Position numbers and translations under genes: made by a program
Part shown: positions 16,610 to 24,812 of the stretch, piece after piece
How positions within the stretch are numbered: the first letter of the stretch is position 1
How the letters are laid out: every line of letters begins with the position of its first letter
DNA from: Candidatus Gastranaerophilales bacterium
GTDB lineage: Bacteria; Cyanobacteriota; Vampirovibrionia; Gastranaerophilales; Gastranaerophilaceae
DNA: 64,000 nt
Assembly: GCA_910587055.1 (NCBI GenBank)
Contig: CAJUKY010000003.1
Location: forward strand, 69,202-133,201
Direction of reading: 5' to 3'
The notes under the pieces: generated by a model
The model's database searches: none
What the model saw: the letters and a program-made list of their open reading frames with translations, nothing else
Told to the model about the DNA's origin: nothing

Positions 16610-18820
16610 ATGCAAAATTTAGAAAAAATGCTGATGGAAGGCGTAGAAAAAAATACACCCGAAAGCGTTAAAAATGATAGAGTTTTTGATTATACAAATA
16701 AAGATAAATTCACATTCACTTTAACAAAGGATCTGGTTGAAAAACTGGGTTTAAAAAAATGGTTTGAAGGATATAAAAAAGAAGCAATGGTATCAACCGC
16801 AGGCATAAGAGGCCCTCAGAATATTATATACCCGCATGATACAAGATTTCCGATTAATACAATCGGTATAACCCTTGCCACTCTTGCAAAAGCACTTGTT
16901 TTAAAAGAAAAATACCCCGATAAAGAGCTTGTAAAACTTGCAGGATGCGAAGTAAGATACAATTCAAAAACATATCTTGATTTAATTGCAAGAATTCAAG
17001 CGGCGCTTGGTATTAAAACGCTTGTACCTTCAAACAGGCAGACTGTTCCCATATGGCTTGCTTCATTTTTAGCCTTTAAGCTTGATTTAGTAGGGGCGGA
17101 ATACATTACAAGCTCGCACGGTATAAGCGTTAAAAACGCAACAAAAGATTTAAACAACCAAGGGTCGCAGTTTTTGCCGAATGAAAGCCTTGAATTTGTA
17201 AATAAGATTGAAGAAATCTTAAACATTGCAGAAACAAAAGGCGAGTACAAAATTGAATTTTCAGCTTCAAATGATTCTTTAATTGATGAAAAATCAATGG
17301 AGCGGCTGAATAACGGAATTGACCTTTATGTTGAATATTTAAGAGCAAATGTTGCAAACGATACAATTTTAAATAAAATCAAAAATTTTGATAAAAAAAT
17401 CGTGATAGACGCTGTAGGCGGAGCTGCTTATAATACTTTATCAAAGATTTTAAACAAACTCGGTGTTGAAAAAACTTTCGACTGGCTGAATATTGAAGAA
17501 GACCCGTTTTTCCATTCAATCGGAAAAGATACTAAAAACGGTGCTTTTTATGATTGGTCGCTTGATATTACAGTGGTTTCCAAAAAGGATGGAAAACCTT
17601 ATTTCCCCGTGATTGAATCTTTAAAATATGATGAAAAACTTGCAAAATACCCGATTGGCACAGTCTGCCTTGTGACTGACCCCGATCATGACAGATTAAG
17701 CGTGGTACAAGTTGAAGATGCTTCAAAAAAAGATGAAGTTATAAAAGCGGGGGTAGATATTTCAGAACTTGGAAGCGGCAGGATTTTGTGTATATTCAGT
17801 GCAAATCAGGCATTTTTAATGATTATGGACTTCTGGACAAAATTATTAAAAGAAACCGGCGAATTTGATAAGCACACAAGATTTATCGTAAAAACCACAG
17901 CAAGCTCAAAAAGCTGGGATGAATGGGCAAAAGCAAACGGTATTAAGGTAATCAATACTCCCGTAGGCTTTAAAGAAATTGCAAACGCTATTAAAAAGAT
18001 TGAATTCCAGCTTGAAAAAGGGGTTCAAAATATTACGGTTGAGGATATTTTCAAAAATAAGGTTGAACTTGGCGGTTATTCAGACGGCGGGCCGAGAATG
18101 ATTTTCGGCGGTGAAGAATCAGGCGGAATGATTATAGGTTCAAACGATATTATAAAATCATTAAACGGCCGCTCAGCCCTTGCAATGAGAGAAAAGAGCG
18201 CAACTGAAGCTATAATTATTGCCTCAGGACTTGTTGCAAGTTTAAATGTACCTTTGTGGAAACATTTAGAGAATATTTACGATGAAAACAATATTAAAGC
18301 AAGGTATGATGTGCGCGACGATATTTCTTATTACAATGAATCAGAACCTGATATTGAAAAATTAAAGGCCGCAAAAACAGAAGGGGAAGCGCTTCGCACA
18401 AAAAATGACGTGTTTTATTTATCAATTGCAATAGCGCTTGAAGAAGGGCTTATTACTTTAGATAATGCAAAAGAAATATTGTCTAAAACATTCACTGAAC
18501 TTGATTTTTCAAATCTTACCGCCGTTAAATTTGTGGGAGACGGCACTTACCTTGATTTTGATGATAAATTTATCGAAATAAGACCCTCCGGCACGGATGC
18601 TAAAACAAAAGCCTATGCAGGCGGAGGCGATAAGGCGCTTTTAGCGGAATGGTCAAAGACTCTTGGGAATTATTCAGGGGATTTAAATGAAACATACAGA
18701 AAATATATAAGCGAAGAATTCGTAAATAATGCAAAAGAAAAATCATTAAAACTCTATGATATTTTTGCAAATAAAGACATAGATACCCGCGAATTTAAAA
18801 TCCCTGAATATAAGTTTTAA
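16610..18820 (+). CDS. Phosphoglucomutase/phosphomannomutase family protein
   Basis: Alpha-D-phosphohexomutase, 736 aa, interconverting sugar 1- and 6-phosphates for polysaccharide or nucleotide-sugar synthesis. Visible sites: the active-site serine loop ITSSHGISVKN (canonical TASHNP), metal-binding TDPDHDRLS, sugar-binding GGEESGG and phosphate-binding RPSGTDAKTKAY near the C terminus. It is longer than typical 450-580 aa enzymes because of inserts in domains 1 and 3. ATGAGGAATAATTTCTT precedes the ATG and contains a usable GAGGA. A glycosyltransferase-like gene follows after 14 nt. Confidence 0.9.
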   Translation: MQNLEKMLMEGVEKNTPESVKNDRVFDYTNKDKFTFTLTKDLVEKLGLKKWFEGYKKEAMVSTAGIRGPQNIIYPHDTRFPINTIGITLATLAKALVLKEKYPDKELVKLAGCEVRYNSKTYLDLIARIQAALGIKTLVPSNRQTVPIWLASFLAFKLDLVGAEYITSSHGISVKNATKDLNNQGSQFLPNESLEFVNKIEEILNIAETKGEYKIEFSASNDSLIDEKSMERLNNGIDLYVEYLRANVANDTILNKIKNFDKKIVIDAVGGAAYNTLSKILNKLGVEKTFDWLNIEEDPFFHSIGKDTKNGAFYDWSLDITVVSKKDGKPYFPVIESLKYDEKLAKYPIGTVCLVTDPDHDRLSVVQVEDASKKDEVIKAGVDISELGSGRILCIFSANQAFLMIMDFWTKLLKETGEFDKHTRFIVKTTASSKSWDEWAKANGIKVINTPVGFKEIANAIKKIEFQLEKGVQNITVEDIFKNKVELGGYSDGGPRMIFGGEESGGMIIGSNDIIKSLNGRSALAMREKSATEAIIIASGLVASLNVPLWKHLENIYDENNIKARYDVRDDISYYNESEPDIEKLKAAKTEGEALRTKNDVFYLSIAIALEEGLITLDNAKEILSKTFTELDFSNLTAVKFVGDGTYLDFDDKFIEIRPSGTDAKTKAYAGGGDKALLAEWSKTLGNYSGDLNETYRKYISEEFVNNAKEKSLKLYDIFANKDIDTREFKIPEYKF

Positions 18821-18834
18821 AGGGCGCCTAATCA

Positions 18835-19704
18835 ATGCACAATCTGGTACTTTTCTGCAAAACTTTTATAAGAGATTTAGATAAAATGAAGACGCTCAAA
18901 CAGAGTGTTGATAAATTTAATGCGGATAAAATACCGTTTTGTATAGCATGCCCTGAAGCTGAAATTGAGATATTTAAAAAGCATCTTAAAACCGGTAAGG
19001 AAGATTATGAATTAATTTTCCTTACCGATGAAGAAATTGCGGGCAGAGAACTTACAGCAAAATATAAAGACAAAGGCTGGGTAGGCCAGCAGTTTATAAA
19101 ACTTTTATTTTATAAAACAAATGTGTGCAATTTTTATGTAATTCTTGATTCGGATTTGTATTTTATACAAGATTTCCACATCAGCGACTTTATGTATGAT
19201 GAAAGCACACCTTATATCTCAATGACGGAAGAGAGAAAAGAAGAATACGCGAAAATTCAAAACTATTTAAAGAGAAAAGGCAAAACATACGGATTTGTAA
19301 GGCACGGGCAGGTTTTTTCATGCCGGCTCCTTTATGATATGGAAGAAAATCTGCTCAATAAAAACAATATTACATTTGAAGATTTGCTTAAAATTTCCCC
19401 CTTTGAGATGCAATGGTACGGCGAATATTATATGATTAAGAGACCTTTTGAACTTTATCCCTGTAACAGGTTATTCAGATATTTCTGGGGGGAAGATTTA
19501 TACCTTGATGCAAAAAGAAGAGGACTAACCGTTGAAGATTTTATAAAAGAAGGATGTCTCGGGATTTTAATGCAAACATACTGGATAAAAGACAACATTT
19601 ACAAACCTTCTTTATTTTATGTATTTTTAAGAAAATTGCGCACCATACCAAGAAGAACACAAAACTTTATAAAAAATAAAATTTTACGCCGTTTTAAAAG
19701 ATAA
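18835..19704 (+). CDS. Glycosyltransferase-like protein (DUF6492-type)
   Basis: 289 aa, no signal peptide. The N terminus LVLFCKTFIRDLDKMKTLKQSV, followed by GWVGQQFIKLLFYK and the Asp-x-Asp motif VILDSDLYFI (around 100-110), matches the DUF6492 group of putative GT-A-fold glycosyltransferases. It is 14 nt downstream of the phosphohexomutase, which could supply its activated sugar. The very basic C terminus (RRTQNFIKNKILRRFKR) suggests peripheral membrane binding. Confidence 0.65.
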   Translation: MHNLVLFCKTFIRDLDKMKTLKQSVDKFNADKIPFCIACPEAEIEIFKKHLKTGKEDYELIFLTDEEIAGRELTAKYKDKGWVGQQFIKLLFYKTNVCNFYVILDSDLYFIQDFHISDFMYDESTPYISMTEERKEEYAKIQNYLKRKGKTYGFVRHGQVFSCRLLYDMEENLLNKNNITFEDLLKISPFEMQWYGEYYMIKRPFELYPCNRLFRYFWGEDLYLDAKRRGLTVEDFIKEGCLGILMQTYWIKDNIYKPSLFYVFLRKLRTIPRRTQNFIKNKILRRFKR

Positions 19705-19705
19705 T

Positions 19706-19738
19706 AAAAACAGAACCCGTATAAAGCCCTGTTTTTAA
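19706..19738. terminator. Bidirectional terminator between convergent genes
   Basis: AAAAACAG (19706-19713) pairs with CTGTTTTT (19729-19736). It has U-runs in both orientations and serves the glycosyltransferase on plus and trxA on minus. Confidence 0.7.
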
Positions 19739-19756
19739 AATAAAATTATAAACCTT

Positions 19757-20083
19757 TTAGCCTAAATACTTTTCAATATTTGAAACGATGGCGGATTTCG
19801 GCATTAAGCCTACAAGGGTTTCTTTCGGCTCGCCGTTTTTAAAGATTACAATACTCGGAAGCCCTGAAATTTGATATTCTTTTGCGGTTTTAAGGTTTTC
19901 ATCCGTATTAATTTTTGCAACCCTGATTTTACCTTCAAATTCGCCTGCAATTTCATCAAGAACAGGTCCCATTTTTCTGCAGGGTCCGCACCAGGGTGCC
20001 CAAAAATCAACCACGGTTACAGAATCATTTTTTAAAACTTCACTTTCAAAAGTAGAGTCTGTTATATCGATAGCATTACTCAT
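19757..20083 (-). CDS. trxA: Thioredoxin
   Basis: Cytoplasmic dithiol reductant, 108 aa, the standard size. The active site is W31-CGPC-35, the cis-Pro is in GLPSIVIFKNG, and FWAPWCGPCRKMGPVLDEIA is canonical. AAGGAG lies upstream of the ATG. Confidence 0.97.
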   Translation of the reverse strand: MSNAIDITDSTFESEVLKNDSVTVVDFWAPWCGPCRKMGPVLDEIAGEFEGKIRVAKINTDENLKTAKEYQISGLPSIVIFKNGEPKETLVGLMPKSAIVSNIEKYLG

Positions 20084-20149
20084 AAAAGCTTAATTCTCCT
20101 TATTTATATCATTTTGTATTATAATCATGACCATATTATATGTCAAAAA

Positions 20150-20800
20150 ATGAGTCATGGTATGAATATTGATAAAATAGTTGAAAGCTTAAAAAAAGAC
20201 AATTCGACAAATAGAGTAGTCCAAACGGAATTTGTAAAATTTATGGAAAAGGTAAATGACCCTTTTCTTGTTTTAATTTGCTGCATTTTAAGCTTGCGCA
20301 CCAATGATAAAACAACATATCCCTGCTCTATGAGAATGCTGGAACTTGGCAAAACGCCTGAAGAGATTTCAAAACTTGATGTTGACACCCTTGCAAAGGC
20401 AATTTATCCTGTGGGTTTTTATCAAAACAAAGCAGAGCAGATTATCAATTTATCAAAAGAACTTGTGGAAAAATATAATTCAAAAGTGCCTGATACCATT
20501 GAAGAACTTGTAAAATTTAAAGGCGTGGGGCGAAAAACAGCAAATCTTGTTTTAACAAAGGGATTTAATAAGCCTGCAATATGCGTGGATGTGCATGTTC
20601 ACAGGATAAGCAACCGTCTCGGGTATGTTGAAACAAAAAATCCCGAGGAAACAGAATTTGCACTAAGAGAGAAACTCCCGAAAAAATACTGGATAGATTT
20701 TAACACGCTGCTTGTAACACATGGGCAGAATGTATGTAAACCCATAAAGCCAAACTGTGCAGAATGTTCAATTGAAAAGTATTGTAAAAAGAGGATATAA
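20150..20800 (+). CDS. nth: Endonuclease III (DNA glycosylase/AP lyase)
   Basis: Base-excision-repair glycosylase for oxidised pyrimidines. The helix-hairpin-helix VKFKGVGRKTANLVL includes the catalytic Lys region; the catalytic Asp is in CVDVHVHRISNRLGY; and a C-terminal 4Fe-4S loop is formed by Cys residues in CKPIKPNCAECSIEKYC. Start choice is uncertain: ATG 20150, ATG 20162 (GAG 6 nt upstream) or TTG 20114. TATAAT at 20120-20125 and TATTAT at 20134-20139 suggest a promoter just upstream, arguing against the TTG. Confidence 0.92.
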   Translation: MSHGMNIDKIVESLKKDNSTNRVVQTEFVKFMEKVNDPFLVLICCILSLRTNDKTTYPCSMRMLELGKTPEEISKLDVDTLAKAIYPVGFYQNKAEQIINLSKELVEKYNSKVPDTIEELVKFKGVGRKTANLVLTKGFNKPAICVDVHVHRISNRLGYVETKNPEETEFALREKLPKKYWIDFNTLLVTHGQNVCKPIKPNCAECSIEKYCKKRI

Positions 20801-20875
20801 GACTTGGTGAAATCAGATTTTCTACTCTGGTTTTTGTTAATTCATCTATGTGTTGATTATAGCATTATTACAATA

Positions 20876-21091
20876 TTAATCAAAATCAAATAAATCTTTA
20901 GGATGAACACCCAGACGGTCAGCTATAATCTTGATTTTTGACAAGGTTATATCAGTTTTCCCTATTTCAACCATACTGATAGTTGAACGCGAAATATTTT
21001 TCAGATTTGAAAAATCATCTTGCACTAAACCCTTTTCCTTTCTTATTTTTTTTAAATGTTTTGCAAATTTTTGTAAATATTCCTTGTCCAT
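20876..21091 (-). CDS. Small XRE-family regulator
   Basis: 71 aa from ATG 21091; the frame extends to 21142 but the extra residues look non-coding. The HTH spans LKKIRKEKGLVQDDFSNLKNISRSTISMVEIGK. It ends in LFDFD, typical of minimal Xre proteins. It is divergent from a 59-aa gene and the higBA operon, separated by only 72 bp, and is therefore likely to repress that region and itself. Confidence 0.8.
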   Translation of the reverse strand: MDKEYLQKFAKHLKKIRKEKGLVQDDFSNLKNISRSTISMVEIGKTDITLSKIKIIADRLGVHPKDLFDFD

Positions 21092-21126
21092 TTTTAAATT
21101 ATCAACTATACTGGCATTATTAACAA

Positions 21127-21139
21127 CCAATATCATTGG
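21127..21139. promoter_or_regulatory. Small inverted repeat between divergent genes (candidate operator)
   Basis: CCAAT-ATC-ATTGG is a perfect 5-bp-arm inverted repeat in the 72-bp gap between the XRE gene and the 59-aa gene. Confidence 0.35.
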
Positions 21140-21163
21140 CATTTTATCAAAGGAGATTTTAAA

Positions 21164-21343
21164 ATGAACGATAAAGAAAAACTTGAATTTGTTAAAGAAG
21201 AAATAACTAAATTAAACTATTTAAATTCCATCCTTACGGATGCAATATCATACCATCAGGAAACATCCGATATAAACCCGCAATTCCTCTATCTTAACGA
21301 TATCATGAAAGACAAGTTCGCCAATATTTTAAGCACTTTATAA
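21164..21343 (+). CDS. Small uncharacterised protein, 59 aa
   Basis: AAGGAG lies 9 nt before ATG 21164, a strong ribosome-binding site. The encoded peptide is helical and acidic, with KLEFVKEEITKLNYLNSILTDAISYH and a C-terminal MKDKFANILSTL; there is no membrane segment. The tight gap to the divergent XRE gene and the position just before the higB promoter suggest it belongs to a small regulatory or toxin-antitoxin island. No family is recognised. Confidence 0.6.
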   Translation: MNDKEKLEFVKEEITKLNYLNSILTDAISYHQETSDINPQFLYLNDIMKDKFANILSTL

Positions 21344-21345
21344 TA

Positions 21346-21374
21346 TTGACAACCGTTAGTTTACAGTTTATAAT
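21346..21374 (+). promoter_or_regulatory. Perfect-consensus sigma70 promoter of higBA
   Basis: TTGACA (21346-21351), 17 bp, TATAAT (21369-21374). The higB ATG begins at 21383, so the transcript should start within 0-3 nt of the start codon and be effectively leaderless. Confidence 0.85.
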
Positions 21375-21382
21375 ATAGATGT

Positions 21383-21661
21383 ATGATAAAATCATTCAAA
21401 CATAAAGGCTTGGAAAATTTCTTTAAAACCGGCTCCACAAAAGGCATCCAAGCCATACATCAATATAAAATCAGAGAAATTTTGTCAATTTTAAACAAAA
21501 TGAAAGATTTTGCACCTTTAACATTACCATCATATAGACTACATAAATTAAAAGGTGATATGAAAGACATCTGGTCAGTTACAGTACAGGCAAATTGGCG
21601 CATAACTTTTGATTTTAAGGATGAAGATGTTTATATAGTTGATTATAAAGACTATCACTAA
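21383..21661 (+). CDS. higB: HigB-type toxin (RelE superfamily mRNA interferase)
   Basis: 92 aa, full length for HigB. MIKSFKHKGLENFFKTGSTKGI, LPSYRLHKLKGDMKDIWSVTVQANWRITF and VDYKDYH match the family, whose RelE-like fold cleaves mRNA on ribosomes. It is followed after 14 nt by its XRE antitoxin, the reversed toxin-first order typical of higBA. Its transcript appears leaderless, whereas higA has its own AAAGGA ribosome-binding site, which may favour antitoxin production. Confidence 0.9.
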   Translation: MIKSFKHKGLENFFKTGSTKGIQAIHQYKIREILSILNKMKDFAPLTLPSYRLHKLKGDMKDIWSVTVQANWRITFDFKDEDVYIVDYKDYH

Positions 21662-21675
21662 GAAAGGAATAACTT

Positions 21676-21960
21676 ATGGAAATGTACAATCCATGCCATC
21701 CGGGCGAGATATTAAAAAATACCTATTTGCCTGATTATAATTTGTCCGTTTCAGCTTTTGCCATAAAAATCGGTGTATCAAGAACAACTGCATCAGAACT
21801 TGTAAACTGCAAAAATCGCATTACGGCTGAAATGGCGGTTAAACTTGAAAAAGCTTTCAAAGTACCTGCGCAATTCTGGCTTGATATGCAGCAGCAATAC
21901 GATTTATGGCATGCCAGACAGCGCGTAAACCTTGATAACGTGGAAGTTATAGCATTATAA
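21676..21960 (+). CDS. higA: HigA-type antitoxin (XRE/VapI family)
   Basis: 94 aa. N-terminal PCHPGEILKNTYLPDYNLSVSAFA, HTH IGVSRTTASELVNCKNRITAEMAVKLEKAF and AQFWLDMQQQYDLWHAR are the VapI/HigA signature. It neutralises HigB and probably autorepresses the perfect promoter upstream. AAAGGAATAACTT lies before the ATG. Confidence 0.93.
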   Translation: MEMYNPCHPGEILKNTYLPDYNLSVSAFAIKIGVSRTTASELVNCKNRITAEMAVKLEKAFKVPAQFWLDMQQQYDLWHARQRVNLDNVEVIAL

Positions 21961-21963
21961 TTT

Positions 21964-21991
21964 AAAAGCCCCATATTTCAGGGGCTTTTTT
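21964..21991 (+). terminator. Terminator of higBA
   Basis: AAAAGCCCC (21964-21972) pairs with GGGGCTTTT (21981-21989); the loop is 8 nt and a T-run follows. Confidence 0.85.
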
Positions 21992-22059
21992 AAGAATCGG
22001 AAATTGTTTTAACAAGAAAGTCTTTTATTCCGGCAAATTTTTATATTTTCTGTCAGAAA

Positions 22060-22563
22060 TTATTCCACATAATTATTTTCAATTTTCAATTCGCGGTCAA
22101 TATTTACAATTTCGCATTCACAATCTTTAATATAGCTCATCTTATCAAGCATAGATTGGAAAAGATGCTCTTCTTCAACCTGTTCCTGTACAAACCACTG
22201 CATAAAAACTTCGAGCGGATAATCATTTTTTTCTTTAGAATCTTTATAAATTCTATGAATATTATCGGTTACAAATTTTTCATGGTCTAAAGCCGCATTA
22301 ATCGCATCAATAGGGTTATTCCAGTTTGTATCAGGTGCATCAATTTTTAACAAGTTCACCTTTTCATCACGAAGAATTATGTAATCATAAATTCTTTTAG
22401 CATGTTCAAGTTCTTCTTTTGCATGGTTTTTTGTTAATTTTGCAAAGCCTTCCATATTAATTTCGGCAAAATATGTTGCCATACCAAAATAAAGGTAGGA
22501 GGCAAAAAATTCTCTGTTTAATTGAGCGTTTAAATCTTCTAAAAGTTTTGTATCCATTCTCAT
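22060..22563 (-). CDS. ftnA: Ferritin (non-haem, FtnA-type)
   Basis: Cytosolic iron-storage cage subunit with ferroxidase activity, 167 aa. Ferroxidase ligands lie in LNREFFASYLYFGMA, NHAKEELEHAKRIYDY and FVQEQVEEEHLF. GGAGG is 10 nt upstream of the first ATG. It follows the superoxide reductase gene by only 3 nt, forming an oxidative/iron-stress operon in which iron released by reactive oxygen is sequestered. Confidence 0.94.
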   Translation of the reverse strand: MRMDTKLLEDLNAQLNREFFASYLYFGMATYFAEINMEGFAKLTKNHAKEELEHAKRIYDYIILRDEKVNLLKIDAPDTNWNNPIDAINAALDHEKFVTDNIHRIYKDSKEKNDYPLEVFMQWFVQEQVEEEHLFQSMLDKMSYIKDCECEIVNIDRELKIENNYVE

Positions 22564-22566
22564 TTT

Positions 22567-23013
22567 TTATTCCTCCCCTTGATTTGCGTAAAGTCCATGG
22601 ATATTGCAATATTCCCTTGCTTTAAGGCCGTCTGCCTTCCCGAGGTTGCTTCTGCAGTTTATTGTGATTTCCGGTGCTTCGCCGGGGTATAAATATTCTC
22701 TGTGAATGGTTTTGCCGCTTTTTGAAATTGCTTCAATGAATTGAATGTAATGGCTTTCTTCCATCGGGTGCGGAAACTCCCCCACTCTGATTTTCACCCC
22801 TGATCTTTCACATTCATAATCAATAACGGGAACATGCTTTTCATTCTTGCCGCAGTTGCCGTCAATACTGCAAGAGCCTTCCGAATCACTTGATGCGGGA
22901 ATTAACAGCTCCATCTCCTCGCCGCAGCAAACAAGTGCGCCATCCCCGTTTAATACAACTTCTACAATGTTTTTGCAGACATTACACCTGTATAGTTCTA
23001 ATTTTTGTGTCAT
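22567..23013 (-). CDS. dfx: Desulfoferrodoxin / superoxide reductase
   Basis: Reduces superoxide to peroxide without making O2, typical of anaerobes. The N-terminal desulforedoxin centre has C10, C13, C29 and C30. The catalytic Fe(His)4(Cys) centre has H60 (KHVPVI), H82 and H88 (HPMEESHYIQ), C136 and H139 (CNIHGLY). A linker insert (about residues 41-56) contains two extra cysteines, C48 and C54, absent from most family members; they could form a redox-sensitive disulfide (inference). Operon with ferritin. Confidence 0.95.
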   Translation of the reverse strand: MTQKLELYRCNVCKNIVEVVLNGDGALVCCGEEMELLIPASSDSEGSCSIDGNCGKNEKHVPVIDYECERSGVKIRVGEFPHPMEESHYIQFIEAISKSGKTIHREYLYPGEAPEITINCRSNLGKADGLKAREYCNIHGLYANQGEE

Positions 23014-23086
23014 TTTAATATCCTTTTACCTTAATCCTGAATTCACCTCAGGATTAAACGGTATACCGGAGAAAAACCCTGAAGTA

Positions 23087-24739
23087 TCACTTTTTAAAAT
23101 GAAACAAAAATCCGTGTTTTTTATTCACTGCCCTGTTATTACCCAGCTTTATATAATTTCTGAATTCTTCTTTTGCTTTTTGAATTGCATCAATTTCTTC
23201 AAAGAAAATTTCATCATCATTAAGCTGTCTTTCAATATTTAATTCATTTATCTGTTTTAAGATATCAACATTTCTTAAAACCAGATAAACCTTTACTCCC
23301 TGTGATTTTAACCTTGTTAAAATATCCTCAAGTGCAAAAACCGCACTTATATCAAGCTTTCTGTCCGAATCATAACAAAGAATTATATGTTTTGTACCCA
23401 AAAGTTCTTCAAACTGCGAAATAATCTGCGAAGCGGAGCCAAAGAAAAATTCTCCCTGAATATGCACAACCCTTATTTTATAATCACTTTCATCATGGAG
23501 CCTTTTTTCAAGCCTTACAATTTCGCTGTCATCCACTTCTTTAATATTGAGAGTCGTTTTATCCGCAAGCTGTTTTGCAAAAAGTGCCGCAGAAAGCGTA
23601 ATTCCAACCCCCACTGCAAAAATAATATCGTGAAAAATCGTAAGGAAGAAAACAAGCAGCATTACGGTTAAATCTTCCTTCGGGGCACAGTGGAGAACCT
23701 TTAAAAGTTTTGTATCAATAATATTGTACCCGACACGTATCAAAATAGCCGCAAGTGTTGCCATAGGCACCATATTGACAAGTTCATCCCCGTAGAGAAT
23801 TGCAAAAAGTATTAATATTCCGCAAAAAATTGTGGATAATTTTGTTGTTGCACCCGTTTTAATAGCCGCAACGGAACGCATAGCTGCACCTGCGCCTGAA
23901 ATTCCGCCAAAGAGCGAGGCTATCGAATTACCTATGCCCTGTGCAAAAATAAGAGCTTGATTATTTATTTTCTTTTTGGTTAAAGATGTTACAACAAGCC
24001 CGCTCATAAGGCTTTCTGTAGAGCAGATTACAGCAACCATAACAGCAAGGCTGGATATTCTTATAATATTTGAAAAATCGGCAGTCACAATTGAAGGCAG
24101 AGTTCCTGTTAAGCCTGAGATTGTGGGTACATCCATTTTATAAGCCCAGGCAATAATTGTACCAAAAATTATCGCAAAAATTTCAGACGGTATATATTTT
24201 TTTATGATTTTCGGGGTGTAAATTAAAACCCCAAGGCTGAATAAACCTATTACAAGGGCATCTGTATTAATATTTGATAAAATATGAGAGAAATTTTTAA
24301 ACGTTGCAAGCGGTGTAGAATAAGCTTTTATACCCATTAAAGGAGCAATCTGCAAAATAATAAGAATAACACCCACGCCGTTCATAAAACCGGAAATTAC
24401 AGGATACGGCACATATTTTACAAGGTTTGGGATTTTTGTAAAAGATAAAATAATCTGAAAAACGCTTGCCAGGAATAATACAGCCCACAGGGCATTTACG
24501 TTGCCGCCGAGACCCGCATAAATTGATGCGATGATAATAGCCGTAGGGCCTGTCGGGCCTGAAATTAAGGGTACATTTATCCCGAAAATCCCTGAAAATA
24601 AACACAGAAACATCGCACCGTAAAGTCCCGAAAGCGCCCCTGCTCCTGTCATTGTACCGAAAGCAAGCGCCTGCGGAAGTGCAATTGCCGCCGCGATAAA
24701 ACCGCCTATTAAATCTCCTGACACATTTCTTATATTCAT
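23087..24739 (-). CDS. SulP-family anion transporter with STAS domain
   Basis: 550 aa. Residues 1-400 form a multi-helix membrane domain beginning GDLIGGFIAAAIALPQALAFG and containing ISGPTGPTA, the SulP signature. A cytoplasmic STAS domain (about 430-530, VVHIQGEFFFGSASQI to DISAVFALEDIL) follows. Substrate may be sulfate or bicarbonate; the sequence does not decide. No ribosome-binding site is visible; a TATAAT ends 11 nt before the ATG. Divergent from ilvB with a 73-bp gap. Confidence 0.9.
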   Translation of the reverse strand: MNIRNVSGDLIGGFIAAAIALPQALAFGTMTGAGALSGLYGAMFLCLFSGIFGINVPLISGPTGPTAIIIASIYAGLGGNVNALWAVLFLASVFQIILSFTKIPNLVKYVPYPVISGFMNGVGVILIILQIAPLMGIKAYSTPLATFKNFSHILSNINTDALVIGLFSLGVLIYTPKIIKKYIPSEIFAIIFGTIIAWAYKMDVPTISGLTGTLPSIVTADFSNIIRISSLAVMVAVICSTESLMSGLVVTSLTKKKINNQALIFAQGIGNSIASLFGGISGAGAAMRSVAAIKTGATTKLSTIFCGILILFAILYGDELVNMVPMATLAAILIRVGYNIIDTKLLKVLHCAPKEDLTVMLLVFFLTIFHDIIFAVGVGITLSAALFAKQLADKTTLNIKEVDDSEIVRLEKRLHDESDYKIRVVHIQGEFFFGSASQIISQFEELLGTKHIILCYDSDRKLDISAVFALEDILTRLKSQGVKVYLVLRNVDILKQINELNIERQLNDDEIFFEEIDAIQKAKEEFRNYIKLGNNRAVNKKHGFLFHFKK

Positions 24740-24812
24740 AGTATAATTTGATTATAACAAAAACTTTTTTAAAAATAATTTTTAAATACACTTTTTGGAG
24801 TTGGATTAAAGT

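Noticed and set aside
24740..24812. Branched-chain amino-acid attenuator or T-box upstream of ilvB
   Set aside because: The gap to the divergent gene is only 73 bp, with no leader peptide rich in Leu/Val/Ile and no antiterminator structure.
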